42,258 nucleotides of DNA from positions 1 through 42,258 of IMG/VR virus record IMGVR_UViG_3300042691_031480; one strand, written 5' to 3'. This stretch comes from a virus. Made by a program: the position numbers and the translations under genes. Every line of letters begins with the position of its first letter. The first letter of the stretch is position 1. Under the pieces are notes generated by a model. The model made no database searches, was not told the origin of the DNA, and worked only from the letters and a program-made list of their open reading frames with translations. Below are positions 1-9,096 of this stretch, in pieces.

Positions 1-2
1 CA

Positions 3-3000
3 GTCGTATTAGGTTGTGCAGAAACATTTCAATTCTCTGTGCCATATGTGAAAATTAAAGATGAAAATTCGGCAGGTGTTACTATAACATCCGCTACATA
101 TACAACATATCAAAATACTTTAATTGGTGCAACTATTAGTAATGAGGCAGGTGTATCAGCTAAAATTCTAATGGTAGAGTTTGATCCAGCTTCTGAGCAA
201 AGAGTACTGTACTTAAATTATCAGACAGCAGCTGCTGATGGTTCAACAACAGAATTTTTAGCGGATGATATTTTAACTGTAGTAGATGTTAGCAATAATA
301 CGTTGCCATCTAGATTAGTTGCTAAATCCTCAGCACCAACTGGTTTTGGTTCTTTATACACCATAAGTGATGGTATAGTTTATGCAGAAGGAAATTTCAT
401 TCGTCATGAAGAAACTACTAAAGTTTTAGATTACTTTTCTAACACGCCATCAAAAAATGTAGGTTTTAGAATTGTATCAGAATCAGTAACCTCTGAAGAT
501 GATGTAAGTTTATTAGATCCTGCTGCCGGATCTTATAATTACTCAGCTCCAGGTGCTGATAGATATAAACTAACCACACAATTAGAAAGTAATTCTTTGA
601 TAGTTCCCCCAGAAGAAGGATTTCATTTATTATTTGTTGTAGATACCGGTGAAGTAAAGCGCGCCTATAATAAACCACAATATGCTGAACTTCAAAAGGT
701 TTTAGCACAAAGAACCTTTGATGAATCAGGAAACTACACTGTTCGCGGTTTGAATATAGTTGTGCGCGAACATTTAAAAACAGAAAGCAATAATGGAAGA
801 TACACTTCCGGTGATTCATCTAAATTATTATATGGTGTTGAGCCTGGAAAAGCATATGTAGAAGGTTTCGACGCAGAATTAAAATCTACCGATTATCTTT
901 CAGCCACCAAAGCTACTGATACTTTATTGTTTGAAGAAAAAATTATTAGTTCCATTTATGGCAATTTTGTATATGTAAAAAACGTTACAGGTGATTGGGA
1001 TATAGGAGATAACAATTTAACGGTACAATTAAAAGATGGCGGCACAACTAAAGCTACCGCTAAAGTTCGTTTATTAAAACATTATTTAGGAACACCTGGC
1101 ACAAGTTCTACATCTTTTTACAAATTATATTTGTATGATATTGCGCTAGTAGGATCATATATTATTGATGACCTTGCAGGTGTTGATACCATTACAGATA
1201 ATTCATTAAATTCTGCTACAGTTGCAATAACACCTGGGGATGTTTTAAGTTCAGGTATTACACAAACAGAATTTACTCTACATGATTCAGGATATAATAC
1301 ATTAATATTTCCAACTACGGCCCGCGCTGTCCGAGAATATGAAGATGATACGGACTATTATTTCTGGAAAAAATTAGATACCAACTATGCAGTCGGTGGT
1401 TCTAATGAAATTAATATTTCAGTCAGTGGAACCGGTCAGACATTACCTTTCAGTGCCGCTCCATCTGGAGCAGAAAATATTGCGAAATACTTTTTAGTTG
1501 TGCGAAATTCTGATGGAAATATTCGTACGGTTAATACTATTACTAATGTTCTTGCAAATTCTTGCACATTGACTTTATCAGCTCCAAGTGCCGGAACACA
1601 TACGGTTTATGCTTATATAAAACAAACTAATGGTGATCCTATTGGTTTAACATTAGTGACTTCACATCTACGCGCGGATTGTTCAACATTTACTGGAACA
1701 TCCTTAACTAATTTAAATGCTAATAAATTATACCTAGGTGTATCTTATGCGTTTGATGTAGAAGCCGTCTATATGGCAGAATCTTCGGAAGCCTGGCCAG
1801 GCACATATGCTCTTGTAACAACAGATAACAGTTGGACAAATGTAACTGAAGATTTCAACTTAGTTGTTAATCAAAATGATAATTTATTTAGCACATCCTA
1901 TCTTGAATACACTGGAGCTTCTACATTATCAACAAAAAAGATAGTTGTTAAATTTAGAAATTTTGTTCGTGATTCTAGTTTTGGATATATTAATAAAAAT
2001 TCTTATGAATCAGCATTAATTGATTTCGATCCTTTAAATCCTGATACCGGGAAGCAAATCTACACCTACCAAATACCAGTTCATTCATCTAAAACAACTG
2101 GCATTTCCTACGATTTGCGAGATGTAATAGATTTCCGACCAGCAATGGAAAATAGAATTAATCATAGTGGTGCTGCTTATGGTGTTTCAGATATCATTGA
2201 TGGTGAAAATGTTCCTGTATCAACAATAGATGTTTCATCGGGTACAGGTCGTTTAGCTATACCAGATCCTGATAGTGCTATCACTGCTACTTTTACTGTG
2301 AATCTGCCCAGAAAAGATAAAGTTATTTTAACAAGAGAGGGTGAGTTTAAAATTATTACTGGTGTATCCTCATTGAATCCTCAAACACCCGCAGATGCTT
2401 CGCATGCCATGACATTGGCGGTTATTGAGTTAGCACCATACCCATCTTTGTCAACCTATGCTTCTCGGGTTTACAGTAGAGAAGATTATGCATCAATTGT
2501 TCGTTTAGTTGATAATCGTCGTTTCACAATGCGAGACATTGGTGATTTAGAACAACGAGTAAATAGATTAGAATATTATACAGCATTGTCCATCATGGAA
2601 AATAAAGTAGCCAACATGTTTATTACTGATAATTCTGGCAATGCCATGATTAAAAAGGGTATTCTTGTGGATGGCTTTGATGGACATGATGTGGGGAATG
2701 TGTTCGATGTTAATTATAATGTTTCTATAGATGTGAAAAATAAAGAAATGAGAGCTCCAATCACCATCGAAGATGTAAACTTCCAGGTTGTTTCTGGGGG
2801 GCATCAACAAGGAGCTTTAGTATTGAATGGTAACTCTCATACACATTCTGCCTTTATAAGCAATAATGCAGCCTCTAAAGGACGTATTTGTGGTAACTCT
2901 CTATTAAGAAATTACAAGTCTGGTAATTTATACTTAGATCCACAACAAGACATGTGGTTAGATGAGAATGCGCGACCTGATGTTCAAGTAAACTATAACA

Positions 3001-5594
3001 ATATGAATGATGGCTGGGAATATGATAACACACCATTTAATATTCATTGGAACGGTTGGCTGACGAATTGGCAGGGCGTAGATGTAACCTCGACTGCATC
3101 TGTAGTAAACAATAGTATAAATGGCATTACAGGTATTCGTAGTTATAATGAATCAGCACGAGTTGTTTCTGACATCACTCGTTCAGCAGTTAACGCTGCT
3201 CGATTACCCGAACACAATATGCGCTCGGTTGGTATGAAATTACTAGATGTTTCGGTGATTCCATATATTAGACAACAAGTAATTACATTTATTGCCACTG
3301 AATTGAAACCAAATACTATTGTAAAAGCATATTTTGATGGCGAAGATGTTTCAGATTTTTGCAGATATTTCACCTTACCAACAGGTGTTTCTGTAACTAC
3401 TATAAAAAATTTAACTACTGTTGGTTTAATTTCTAAGTATGAATCAACAGCTTCCAACTATGGTGATGATTTGATTGTAAATAGTAATGGGATACTAGTA
3501 GGTCAATTTTTAATACCTGCTAATACATTCCGCGCCGGAAGCAAAATTTTCAAGCTAGAAGATGTAGGATCTACAACATTGGCAGCTTCACAGTTTCAAA
3601 ATTCTGGATTAGCAGAAATTATAGATAATTCAATTTTTTCTACAAGATTTGCCGATGTTCGTCAAGATACATTAACCAACACGCAAAATACAGTTATCAA
3701 TCGTTTAATATTAAGTAATCCATCAACATTTGATTCATCATCTTATGGTGATCCAATGGCTCAGACTTTTATTGTTGAAGGTGAGTCAGATGGGGCTTTT
3801 ATTACAAAGATAGATTTATATTTCAAAACAAAATCTTCAACAAAATCATTTACTGTACAACTTCGTGAAGTTGTAAATGGTTTCCCTGGAAATAGAATTG
3901 TTCCTTTCAGCACAAAGACATTGCCAGCAAGTTCTATTAATGCGTCTGAAACGGCATCAGTTGCCACTACGTTTACATTTGATTCACCTGTGTACTTGAA
4001 AAATAATACTGAGTATGCCTTGGTATTACTACCTGAAAACAACGACACAGATTATCAAGTTTGGGTTTCTGAATTAGGTCAAAGAAAAGTTGGTACATCT
4101 GAAACTATTACTCAACAACCATATGTAGGAGTTTTGTTTGTACCAAACAATAATACTGTTTGGACTGGTTTAGAAAATGAAGATTTAAAATTTACCCTGT
4201 ATAAGGGTGTATTTTCAACTTCAGATACCATAGTGACTTTGAAATCCGAACCAATTGACTATATCACCTTTAGCTCCTCTGGTAGTCACATGTTAACACC
4301 TGGTGATGCAGTAAAAGTTTATGACGATACTCAAACAACATTGACCGGTACTATTGGTATTTCAGGGGCAACTGTGACAGGAACATCTACATTATTTTCC
4401 ACAGAAACTACTGTTGGTGATAGATTGCGAGTATTAATTACTAGTGTTACTGGTACTATTTCAGTTACAGGAACTTCCGTGGCAGGAGTAGGTACATCAT
4501 TTAGTACTCAGCTTCAGGTAGGAGACATCTTACATAAAACTGACAATACAGTTATTGGTAAAATTGCTTCTATATCGGACGATAATAATTTAACTCTTGA
4601 GTCCGCTGGGCCTACATTATCTTCTGATAATTACAAAGCAAGAAAAATTTTAGGAGTAGTGAAAGATGTAGTCAGTAATATTTCGATGACTTTAGAAGAA
4701 GCTTATACATTTTCCATCCCAGGTTCTGGATACACTGTATACAAAGATGATACCACGGGAGAAGGATTTGTACAAGAAGTGCAAGGCAACACAGCTAAAA
4801 TTTATATTACTAGTGGAATATTAGCAGCAGGAAATGATTTTCAGGTTAGAACTGCCGTGACAGGCGATACTGATCCTTCAACATATATCATTAGTAGTAT
4901 TGATACTAGAAATATTACAACAATAGTTCCAAATTTTGGTTCTTTAATTTTAGATCCTACTACATCAATTACTTTAAAATATAAGTTGAAAAATTCTTTA
5001 GGTGTTCAACAAACAGTATTTACTCCGTGTAAAAATGGTGACACTATCGAATTAGCCGAACCGTACACTCTGTTTTCTTACTCTTCTCCTAGTTATGGTG
5101 AAAGTGTTTCTGGAACTCCTGCTATTACTTTACAAGCAGTATTGCATACAGATTCCACAAATTTAACACCTGTATTGGACACCAGAAAACTGTCACTTTT
5201 AGCGGTTAGCAACCTTATCAATTATAATGGAGCATCTGAAGCGATTGCACAATACATCACTCGGGCAGTTACTTTAGATGATAGTGCTGACGATTTACGG
5301 ATGTTTATGGATATGAAACTTCCAGAAAATTGTAGTGTTCGTGTTTATGTCAAAATGCAACATCCAGAAGATGATAGACCTTTTGATGAAGTTGATGAAG
5401 TTGAGATGGTTGAGCATGCCCCATTAGTTGTTAATCGTTTGTCCTTTCAAGAATATATGTATTCTATTGCAACACCTGTAACATATTCCAAGTTTTCTAT
5501 ACGAGTAGAATTATATTCTGGATTTAGTTCAGGCACGCTAGATGTAAGTAAAACTCCTATTATTAAAAACTTTAGAGCTGTGGCATTGATATAA
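3..5594 (+). CDS. Large tail/baseplate-associated virion protein, DUF4815-like (5' end outside window)
   Basis: The reading frame is open to the left edge, so the true start lies upstream; about 1863 residues are visible. The GTG at 39 is probably internal. The text resembles the very large structural proteins of marine T4-like phages annotated with DUF4815, for example the stretch with NTPSKNVGF, SLLDPAAGS and APGADRYKL near the left end; this is recognition from memory. The rest is Ser/Thr/Asn-rich beta-type sequence with no signal peptide or membrane segment. At about 4340-4590 two neighbouring segments share the pattern GTI-x-(V/I)-(T/S)-G...T-x-FST...VGD, which is an internal duplication. 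It ends with TAATG, sharing one base with the next start, so the two are translationally linked. It probably forms part of the baseplate or its fibre attachment; the exact T4 equivalent is not clear. Confidence 0.72.
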   Translation, partial: VVLGCAETFQFSVPYVKIKDENSAGVTITSATYTTYQNTLIGATISNEAGVSAKILMVEFDPASEQRVLYLNYQTAAADGSTTEFLADDILTVVDVSNNTLPSRLVAKSSAPTGFGSLYTISDGIVYAEGNFIRHEETTKVLDYFSNTPSKNVGFRIVSESVTSEDDVSLLDPAAGSYNYSAPGADRYKLTTQLESNSLIVPPEEGFHLLFVVDTGEVKRAYNKPQYAELQKVLAQRTFDESGNYTVRGLNIVVREHLKTESNNGRYTSGDSSKLLYGVEPGKAYVEGFDAELKSTDYLSATKATDTLLFEEKIISSIYGNFVYVKNVTGDWDIGDNNLTVQLKDGGTTKATAKVRLLKHYLGTPGTSSTSFYKLYLYDIALVGSYIIDDLAGVDTITDNSLNSATVAITPGDVLSSGITQTEFTLHDSGYNTLIFPTTARAVREYEDDTDYYFWKKLDTNYAVGGSNEINISVSGTGQTLPFSAAPSGAENIAKYFLVVRNSDGNIRTVNTITNVLANSCTLTLSAPSAGTHTVYAYIKQTNGDPIGLTLVTSHLRADCSTFTGTSLTNLNANKLYLGVSYAFDVEAVYMAESSEAWPGTYALVTTDNSWTNVTEDFNLVVNQNDNLFSTSYLEYTGASTLSTKKIVVKFRNFVRDSSFGYINKNSYESALIDFDPLNPDTGKQIYTYQIPVHSSKTTGISYDLRDVIDFRPAMENRINHSGAAYGVSDIIDGENVPVSTIDVSSGTGRLAIPDPDSAITATFTVNLPRKDKVILTREGEFKIITGVSSLNPQTPADASHAMTLAVIELAPYPSLSTYASRVYSREDYASIVRLVDNRRFTMRDIGDLEQRVNRLEYYTALSIMENKVANMFITDNSGNAMIKKGILVDGFDGHDVGNVFDVNYNVSIDVKNKEMRAPITIEDVNFQVVSGGHQQGALVLNGNSHTHSAFISNNAASKGRICGNSLLRNYKSGNLYLDPQQDMWLDENARPDVQVNYNNMNDGWEYDNTPFNIHWNGWLTNWQGVDVTSTASVVNNSINGITGIRSYNESARVVSDITRSAVNAARLPEHNMRSVGMKLLDVSVIPYIRQQVITFIATELKPNTIVKAYFDGEDVSDFCRYFTLPTGVSVTTIKNLTTVGLISKYESTASNYGDDLIVNSNGILVGQFLIPANTFRAGSKIFKLEDVGSTTLAASQFQNSGLAEIIDNSIFSTRFADVRQDTLTNTQNTVINRLILSNPSTFDSSSYGDPMAQTFIVEGESDGAFITKIDLYFKTKSSTKSFTVQLREVVNGFPGNRIVPFSTKTLPASSINASETASVATTFTFDSPVYLKNNTEYALVLLPENNDTDYQVWVSELGQRKVGTSETITQQPYVGVLFVPNNNTVWTGLENEDLKFTLYKGVFSTSDTIVTLKSEPIDYITFSSSGSHMLTPGDAVKVYDDTQTTLTGTIGISGATVTGTSTLFSTETTVGDRLRVLITSVTGTISVTGTSVAGVGTSFSTQLQVGDILHKTDNTVIGKIASISDDNNLTLESAGPTLSSDNYKARKILGVVKDVVSNISMTLEEAYTFSIPGSGYTVYKDDTTGEGFVQEVQGNTAKIYITSGILAAGNDFQVRTAVTGDTDPSTYIISSIDTRNITTIVPNFGSLILDPTTSITLKYKLKNSLGVQQTVFTPCKNGDTIELAEPYTLFSYSSPSYGESVSGTPAITLQAVLHTDSTNLTPVLDTRKLSLLAVSNLINYNGASEAIAQYITRAVTLDDSADDLRMFMDMKLPENCSVRVYVKMQHPEDDRPFDEVDEVEMVEHAPLVVNRLSFQEYMYSIATPVTYSKFSIRVELYSGFSSGTLDVSKTPIIKNFRAVALI

Positions 5595-5788
5595 TGGAAG
5601 CCCCATTCGTCCGAGACCAGAATTCTAAAGCCCTTATAAATACTGACGTATCATCCATTACAGCTCGACGCCAGCAAAAGCGACAAGCACAGCAGGTTTC
5701 TGAGCTACAAAAAGAGATATCTGAAGTCAAAAATGACTTATTAGAAATAAAACAACTTCTTCAATCAATTCTGTCCAACCGAGGATAA
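5594..5788 (+). CDS. Small coiled-coil structural protein
   Basis: This 64-residue protein has an N-terminal segment with FVRDQNSKALINTDVSS, followed from about residue 25 by a charged heptad-type helix (QQVSELQKEISEVKNDLLEIKQ) predicted to form a coiled coil. Small proteins with a similar D-x-x-S-x-A-x-INTD opening followed by a coiled coil are common next to baseplate or fibre genes of marine T4-like phages; that is recalled and was not searched. The start overlaps the stop of the large upstream gene (TAATG). The following tail fibre gene starts 3 bases after its stop, so the three genes form one unit. A perfect late-promoter octamer lies inside it at 5635-5642. A role as trimeric connector or assembly factor is inference. 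Confidence 0.65.
   Translation: MEAPFVRDQNSKALINTDVSSITARRQQKRQAQQVSELQKEISEVKNDLLEIKQLLQSILSNRG
5635..5642 (+). promoter_or_regulatory. Late promoter-like octamer TATAAATA inside a gene
   Basis: The octamer TATAAATA is identical to the T4 late promoter consensus recognised by gp55-type sigma factors. It lies within the 64-residue gene, about 150 bases before the S74 tail fibre at 5792. It could give that fibre and the downstream genes extra late transcription. A chance match is possible in AT-rich coding sequence. Confidence 0.4.
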
Positions 5789-5791
5789 CAT

Positions 5792-7327
5792 ATGGCTACA
5801 TTAAATCTACGCCAAACTGCTGCTGTTAACGCTGGCGAAACCAATCAAAATCGTCCTTTAACCAATGCTGAAGTTGACGCCAACTTCATCAATTTAAACA
5901 CCGATAAATTAGAAAAGTCTGGCGGCACATTAACAGGCCTTCTTACATTACGTGCTGGCGCAGCAGGCACTAATGGTGCTCCACTTCGTTTCCAAGGTGG
6001 TACCAATTTAACAACTCCTGTCACAGGTGCCATGGAATTTGATGGTACCAATTTATACTTCACACCATCAGGATCACGTAAGACCGTTGCATTCACAGAT
6101 AGTAACATCACAGGTAACGCAGCAACTGCAACTACCTGGGCTACAGCTAGAACACTAACATTAACCGGTGATGTTACAGGTACTTCAGCAGCATTTGATG
6201 GGTCAGGTAACATTTCAATTGCCACAACTATTTCAGCAGATGCTACTGTATTAGGAACCGATACCACAGGTAATTACGTAGCAAGCATCACCAATGGTAG
6301 CTTTATGACTGGAGGTAATGGTGGCTCAGAAGGAGCTGCTCTTACATTGGCTGTAGACGCTACAAGTGCCAACACAGCTTCCAAAGTAGTTGCTCGTGAT
6401 GCTTCAGGTAATTTCAGTGCTGGTACTATCACAGCAACTCTTTCAGGTAACGCATCAACAGCTACTGCATGGCAAACAGCTAGAACATTAACATTAACTG
6501 GTGATGTCACAGGCACTTCAGCATCATTTGATGGTTCTGGAAATATCACTATTGCCACCACTATTTCAGGTGATGCCACAGTTTTAGGAACCGATACTAC
6601 AGGTAACTATGTTGCTAGTATTACTAATGGTAGCTTTATTACTGGTGGTAACGGCGGTTCTGAAGGCGCCGCCTTAACCATTGCGGTAGATGCTACCAGT
6701 GCTAACACAGCATCTAAGGTTGTCGCTCGTGATGCCTCAGGTAATTTCAGTGCTGGAACCATTACTGCTTCATTATCAGGTAATGCCACAACAGCAACAA
6801 CATTACAGACGGCTAGAAATATTCAAGGTGTATCCTTCAATGGATCAGGCGATATCACAGTAGTTACAGCAGGTACTGGTGTTTCAGTTTCAGGCACTTC
6901 AGTAAGTATCGGACAAGCTGTCGCAACATCAAGTAATGTAACTTTCGGGTCAATGCTTGTAGGTAGTGCCACTTGGCCTAGCGGAACTGTAACTGGACAA
7001 ATTCGTGCTTCTCATGACGTTGTGGCTTACTCTTCTTCAGATGCGCGTTTAAAGACAGATATCGAAACAATTCCAAATGCTTTAGAAAAAGTTTTACAGC
7101 TAAATGGTGTTACATTTACTTGGAACACATCAAATCAAGAGATTCATGGACATGAAGGGCGCGACACTGGTATTCTTGCACATGAAGTTGCTGCTGTTCT
7201 ACCTGAAGTTGTGACTACTCGTGAAGATGGATTCATGGCAGTACGCTATGAAAAGATGATTGGGTTGTTAATTGAAGCCGTCAAGGAATTGGATGCAAAA
7301 GTAAGTGCATGCACTTGTAACAAGTAA
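5792..7327 (+). CDS. Tail fibre with C-terminal self-cleaving chaperone (peptidase S74)
   Basis: The protein has 511 residues. The N-terminus (about 1-45, with RPLTNAEVDANFINLN) is a motif common at the start of phage fibre proteins and probably anchors it to the virion. The middle is Gly/Ser/Thr-rich beta sequence with two nearly identical 111-residue repeats (6137-6802) and the start of a third. The C-terminus (about 410-511) is an intramolecular chaperone of the endosialidase type: SSDARLKTDI, then GVTFTW, then ILAHEVAAVLPEV and a final helix IGLLIEAVKELDAKV. In this family the domain trimerises the fibre and cuts itself off at the serine before SD-x-RLK. It is probably a receptor-binding fibre. 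A second S74 fibre lies at 29763-32963 and shares sequence cassettes with it. Confidence 0.88.
   Translation: MATLNLRQTAAVNAGETNQNRPLTNAEVDANFINLNTDKLEKSGGTLTGLLTLRAGAAGTNGAPLRFQGGTNLTTPVTGAMEFDGTNLYFTPSGSRKTVAFTDSNITGNAATATTWATARTLTLTGDVTGTSAAFDGSGNISIATTISADATVLGTDTTGNYVASITNGSFMTGGNGGSEGAALTLAVDATSANTASKVVARDASGNFSAGTITATLSGNASTATAWQTARTLTLTGDVTGTSASFDGSGNITIATTISGDATVLGTDTTGNYVASITNGSFITGGNGGSEGAALTIAVDATSANTASKVVARDASGNFSAGTITASLSGNATTATTLQTARNIQGVSFNGSGDITVVTAGTGVSVSGTSVSIGQAVATSSNVTFGSMLVGSATWPSGTVTGQIRASHDVVAYSSSDARLKTDIETIPNALEKVLQLNGVTFTWNTSNQEIHGHEGRDTGILAHEVAAVLPEVVTTREDGFMAVRYEKMIGLLIEAVKELDAKVSACTCNK
6137..6802 (+). repeat. Two tandem 333-bp repeats inside tail fibre gene
   Basis: The unit starting at 6137 (W-A-TARTLTLTGDVTGTS...) recurs at 6470 (W-Q-TARTLTLTGDVTGTS...) with exact 333-base spacing. 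A degenerate third copy begins at 6803 (L-Q-TARNIQGVSFNGSGDI). The encoded units are almost identical, but the DNA has diverged at many third positions, so selection has kept the protein sequence. Confidence 0.85.
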
Positions 7328-7340
7328 GGGAGAATAACTC

Positions 7341-9089
7341 ATGGCATATTGTTCATGTAGTGGAGGACCGTGTGAAGAATCTGGTGCGTTTTACTGTTAT
7401 GAAATAGGTTGTGACGATTGTACTCCATCACCAACGGCGGCCCCAACCGCAGCTCCGTCACCCACTGAGGCCCCAACGGCATTCATACCACCAACCGCAG
7501 CTCCGTCACCCACTGAGGCCCCCACAGTAGCTCCTACCGAATCACCAACTGCGTCACCAACCGCAGCTCCGTCACCCACTGAGGCACCAACTGCATTCAT
7601 ACCACCAACAACGCCGACCGAGGCCCCGACCACTGCGCCGTCACCAACCGCAGCTCCGTCACCCACTGAGGCCCCAACGGCATTCATACCACCAACCGCA
7701 GCTCCGTCGCCCCCAACCGAAGCCCCGACCACTGCGCCGTCACCCACCGCAGCTCCTACGGCAGCATGCGTGGGTCAAGGTGGAGATTGTAGTTCAGGAA
7801 TTTGTTGCTCTGGTTTAGAGTGTTACGAAATAACAACTAATACATTTGTTTGTCAAAATCTATCGCCAACAGCGCCGCCAACGGTACCCCCGACAGCGCC
7901 GCCGCCAACGGTTCCGCCAACAGCACCACCGCCAACGGTTCCGCCAACGGTTCCGCCAACAGCTGCACCAACAGCACCTGCTTCTGGTGGAAAATGTTGT
8001 GGTGTTGATACAGGTAATATTTGTGCCGATGGATTCGTAGCAGAAAATCCTTGTCCAGCTGGATTAAGTCCATGTTCAACATTAGGTGCTACGTGCGGCC
8101 CAACAGCGCCGCCACCGACAGCGCCTCCAACGGTGCCACCAACAGCAGCGCCAACAGAACCCCCTTCTGGTGGAAAATGTTGTGGTCCTAGCACAAGTTA
8201 TTTTTGCGCAGATGGATTCGTAGCAGAAAATCCTTGTCCAGCTGGATTAAGTCCATGTTCAACATTAGGTGCTTGGTGCGGAGCCCCAACACCGCCACCA
8301 ACGGTCCCGCCAACGGTCCCGCCGACAGTACCACCGACGGTTCCTCCAACGGTACCACCGACAGTACCGCCAACAACAACACCGCCACCAACGGTCCCGC
8401 CGACAGTACCACCGACGGTACCTCCAACGGTTCCGCCAACGGTTCCGCCAACGGTTCCGCCAACAACAACACCTCCGCCGACAGTACCGCCAACGGTTCC
8501 TCCGACGGTTCCGCCAACAACAACACCGCCACCAACGGTTCCGCCAACGGTTCCTCCGACGGTTCCGCCAACAACAACACCGCCACCAACGGTTCCGCCA
8601 ACGGTTCCTCCGACAGTACCGCCAACGGTTCCTCCGACAGTACCGCCAACGGTTCCGCCAACAACAACACCTCCGCCGACAGTACCGCCAACGGTTCCTC
8701 CGACGGTTCCGCCAACAACACCACCTCCGCCGACCGTACCCCCAACGGTCCCGCCAACGGTCCCGCCGACAGTACCACCGACGGTTCCTCCAACGGTTCC
8801 TCCAACGGTTCCGCCAACAGTGCCGCCGACGCCAGCACCAACAGCAGCACCAACTTTACCTCCAATCGCACCTATTCCGGCTTCTAATGTTTCTATAGGA
8901 AGTGTAACTGTACATAAAGGAGGTACAGCTTTAGCTGGGGGTAATTATAGTCTAGCAACAATTTCACAGGATGGCGACGCAAATGCTAATCCTACATCTA
9001 TTAACCCGAACAGTACATCTAAGCCAGACAAGGTTGTACCACATGGTCTAGGTGAGTTTGTAAATTATAATCATAACACAGGAAGATAA
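7341..9089 (+). CDS. Pro/Thr-rich mucin-like protein with cysteine-knot-like modules
   Basis: This 582-residue protein has a GGGAGA ribosome site before the ATG. The first 30 residues hold six cysteines. Then come PTAAP/PTEAP linkers (about 30-140), a six-cysteine module at 7767-7853 with the spacing C-x6-C-x4-CC-x4-C-x8-C, more PT linker, two nearly identical 34-residue six-cysteine modules (7995-8096 and 8178-8279), and about 190 residues of TVPP/TTTPP repeats (about 8284-8850). A 70-residue, non-repetitive C-terminus (SNVSIGSVTVHKGG...) ends the protein. The C-x6-C-x4-CC pattern is that of knottins. Pro/Thr-rich linkers are typical mucin-type O-glycosylation substrates. No signal peptide is visible, so it is probably a virion surface protein whose disulfides form outside the cell. 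The gene lies between a tail fibre and the glycosylation island. Its GC-rich, repetitive DNA differs sharply from the AT-rich neighbours. I recognise no family for the whole protein. Confidence 0.8.
   Translation: MAYCSCSGGPCEESGAFYCYEIGCDDCTPSPTAAPTAAPSPTEAPTAFIPPTAAPSPTEAPTVAPTESPTASPTAAPSPTEAPTAFIPPTTPTEAPTTAPSPTAAPSPTEAPTAFIPPTAAPSPPTEAPTTAPSPTAAPTAACVGQGGDCSSGICCSGLECYEITTNTFVCQNLSPTAPPTVPPTAPPPTVPPTAPPPTVPPTVPPTAAPTAPASGGKCCGVDTGNICADGFVAENPCPAGLSPCSTLGATCGPTAPPPTAPPTVPPTAAPTEPPSGGKCCGPSTSYFCADGFVAENPCPAGLSPCSTLGAWCGAPTPPPTVPPTVPPTVPPTVPPTVPPTVPPTTTPPPTVPPTVPPTVPPTVPPTVPPTVPPTTTPPPTVPPTVPPTVPPTTTPPPTVPPTVPPTVPPTTTPPPTVPPTVPPTVPPTVPPTVPPTVPPTTTPPPTVPPTVPPTVPPTTPPPPTVPPTVPPTVPPTVPPTVPPTVPPTVPPTVPPTPAPTAAPTLPPIAPIPASNVSIGSVTVHKGGTALAGGNYSLATISQDGDANANPTSINPNSTSKPDKVVPHGLGEFVNYNHNTGR
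7767..7853 (+). other. Knottin-like six-cysteine module
   Basis: The encoded 29 residues have cysteines spaced C-x6-C-x4-CC-x4-C-x8-C, with CCSGLEC in the middle. This matches the inhibitor cystine knot pattern seen in small toxins and antimicrobial peptides. It sits between two Pro/Thr linkers. Confidence 0.6.
7995..8279 (+). repeat. Duplicated 34-residue six-cysteine module
   Basis: Two modules, 7995-8096 and 8178-8279, begin with CCG and share ADGFVAENPCPAGLSPC and STLGA. Each has six cysteines. A block of about 60 bases is identical in DNA, which indicates a recent duplication. A short Pro/Thr linker separates them. I recognise no family. Confidence 0.8.
8284..8850 (+). repeat. GC-rich 12-bp tandem repeats encoding TVPP
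   Basis: The DNA is built from variants of a CCN-ACN-GTN-CCN unit, interrupted at intervals by TTTPP-coding spacers. Third positions vary (ggt, gtt, gta), so the array is old or purified at protein level. Such arrays can lengthen or shorten by slippage or recombination in whole 12-base units without breaking the frame. Confidence 0.85.
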
Positions 9090-9096
9090 TTAAAAC

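Noticed and set aside
39-41. GTG as the start of the large left-end protein
   Set aside because: The frame stays open to the window edge with protein-like sequence and the family is longer at its N-terminus, so the gene is cut by the window.
7397-7747. Long open frame on the minus strand across the PT-rich gene, and others at 7853-8194 and 8188-8871
   Set aside because: These arise because the 12-base Pro/Thr/Val codon repeat is free of stops in several frames. Their products are simple repeats (GAVG, AEPL) without ribosome sites.
8204-8898. Two plus-strand frames overlapping the TVPP repeat (Asn/Ser-rich and Arg/Gln-rich products)
   Set aside because: They are shadows of the repeat in the other two frames. 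The main frame alone continues through the cysteine modules and a non-repetitive C-terminus.
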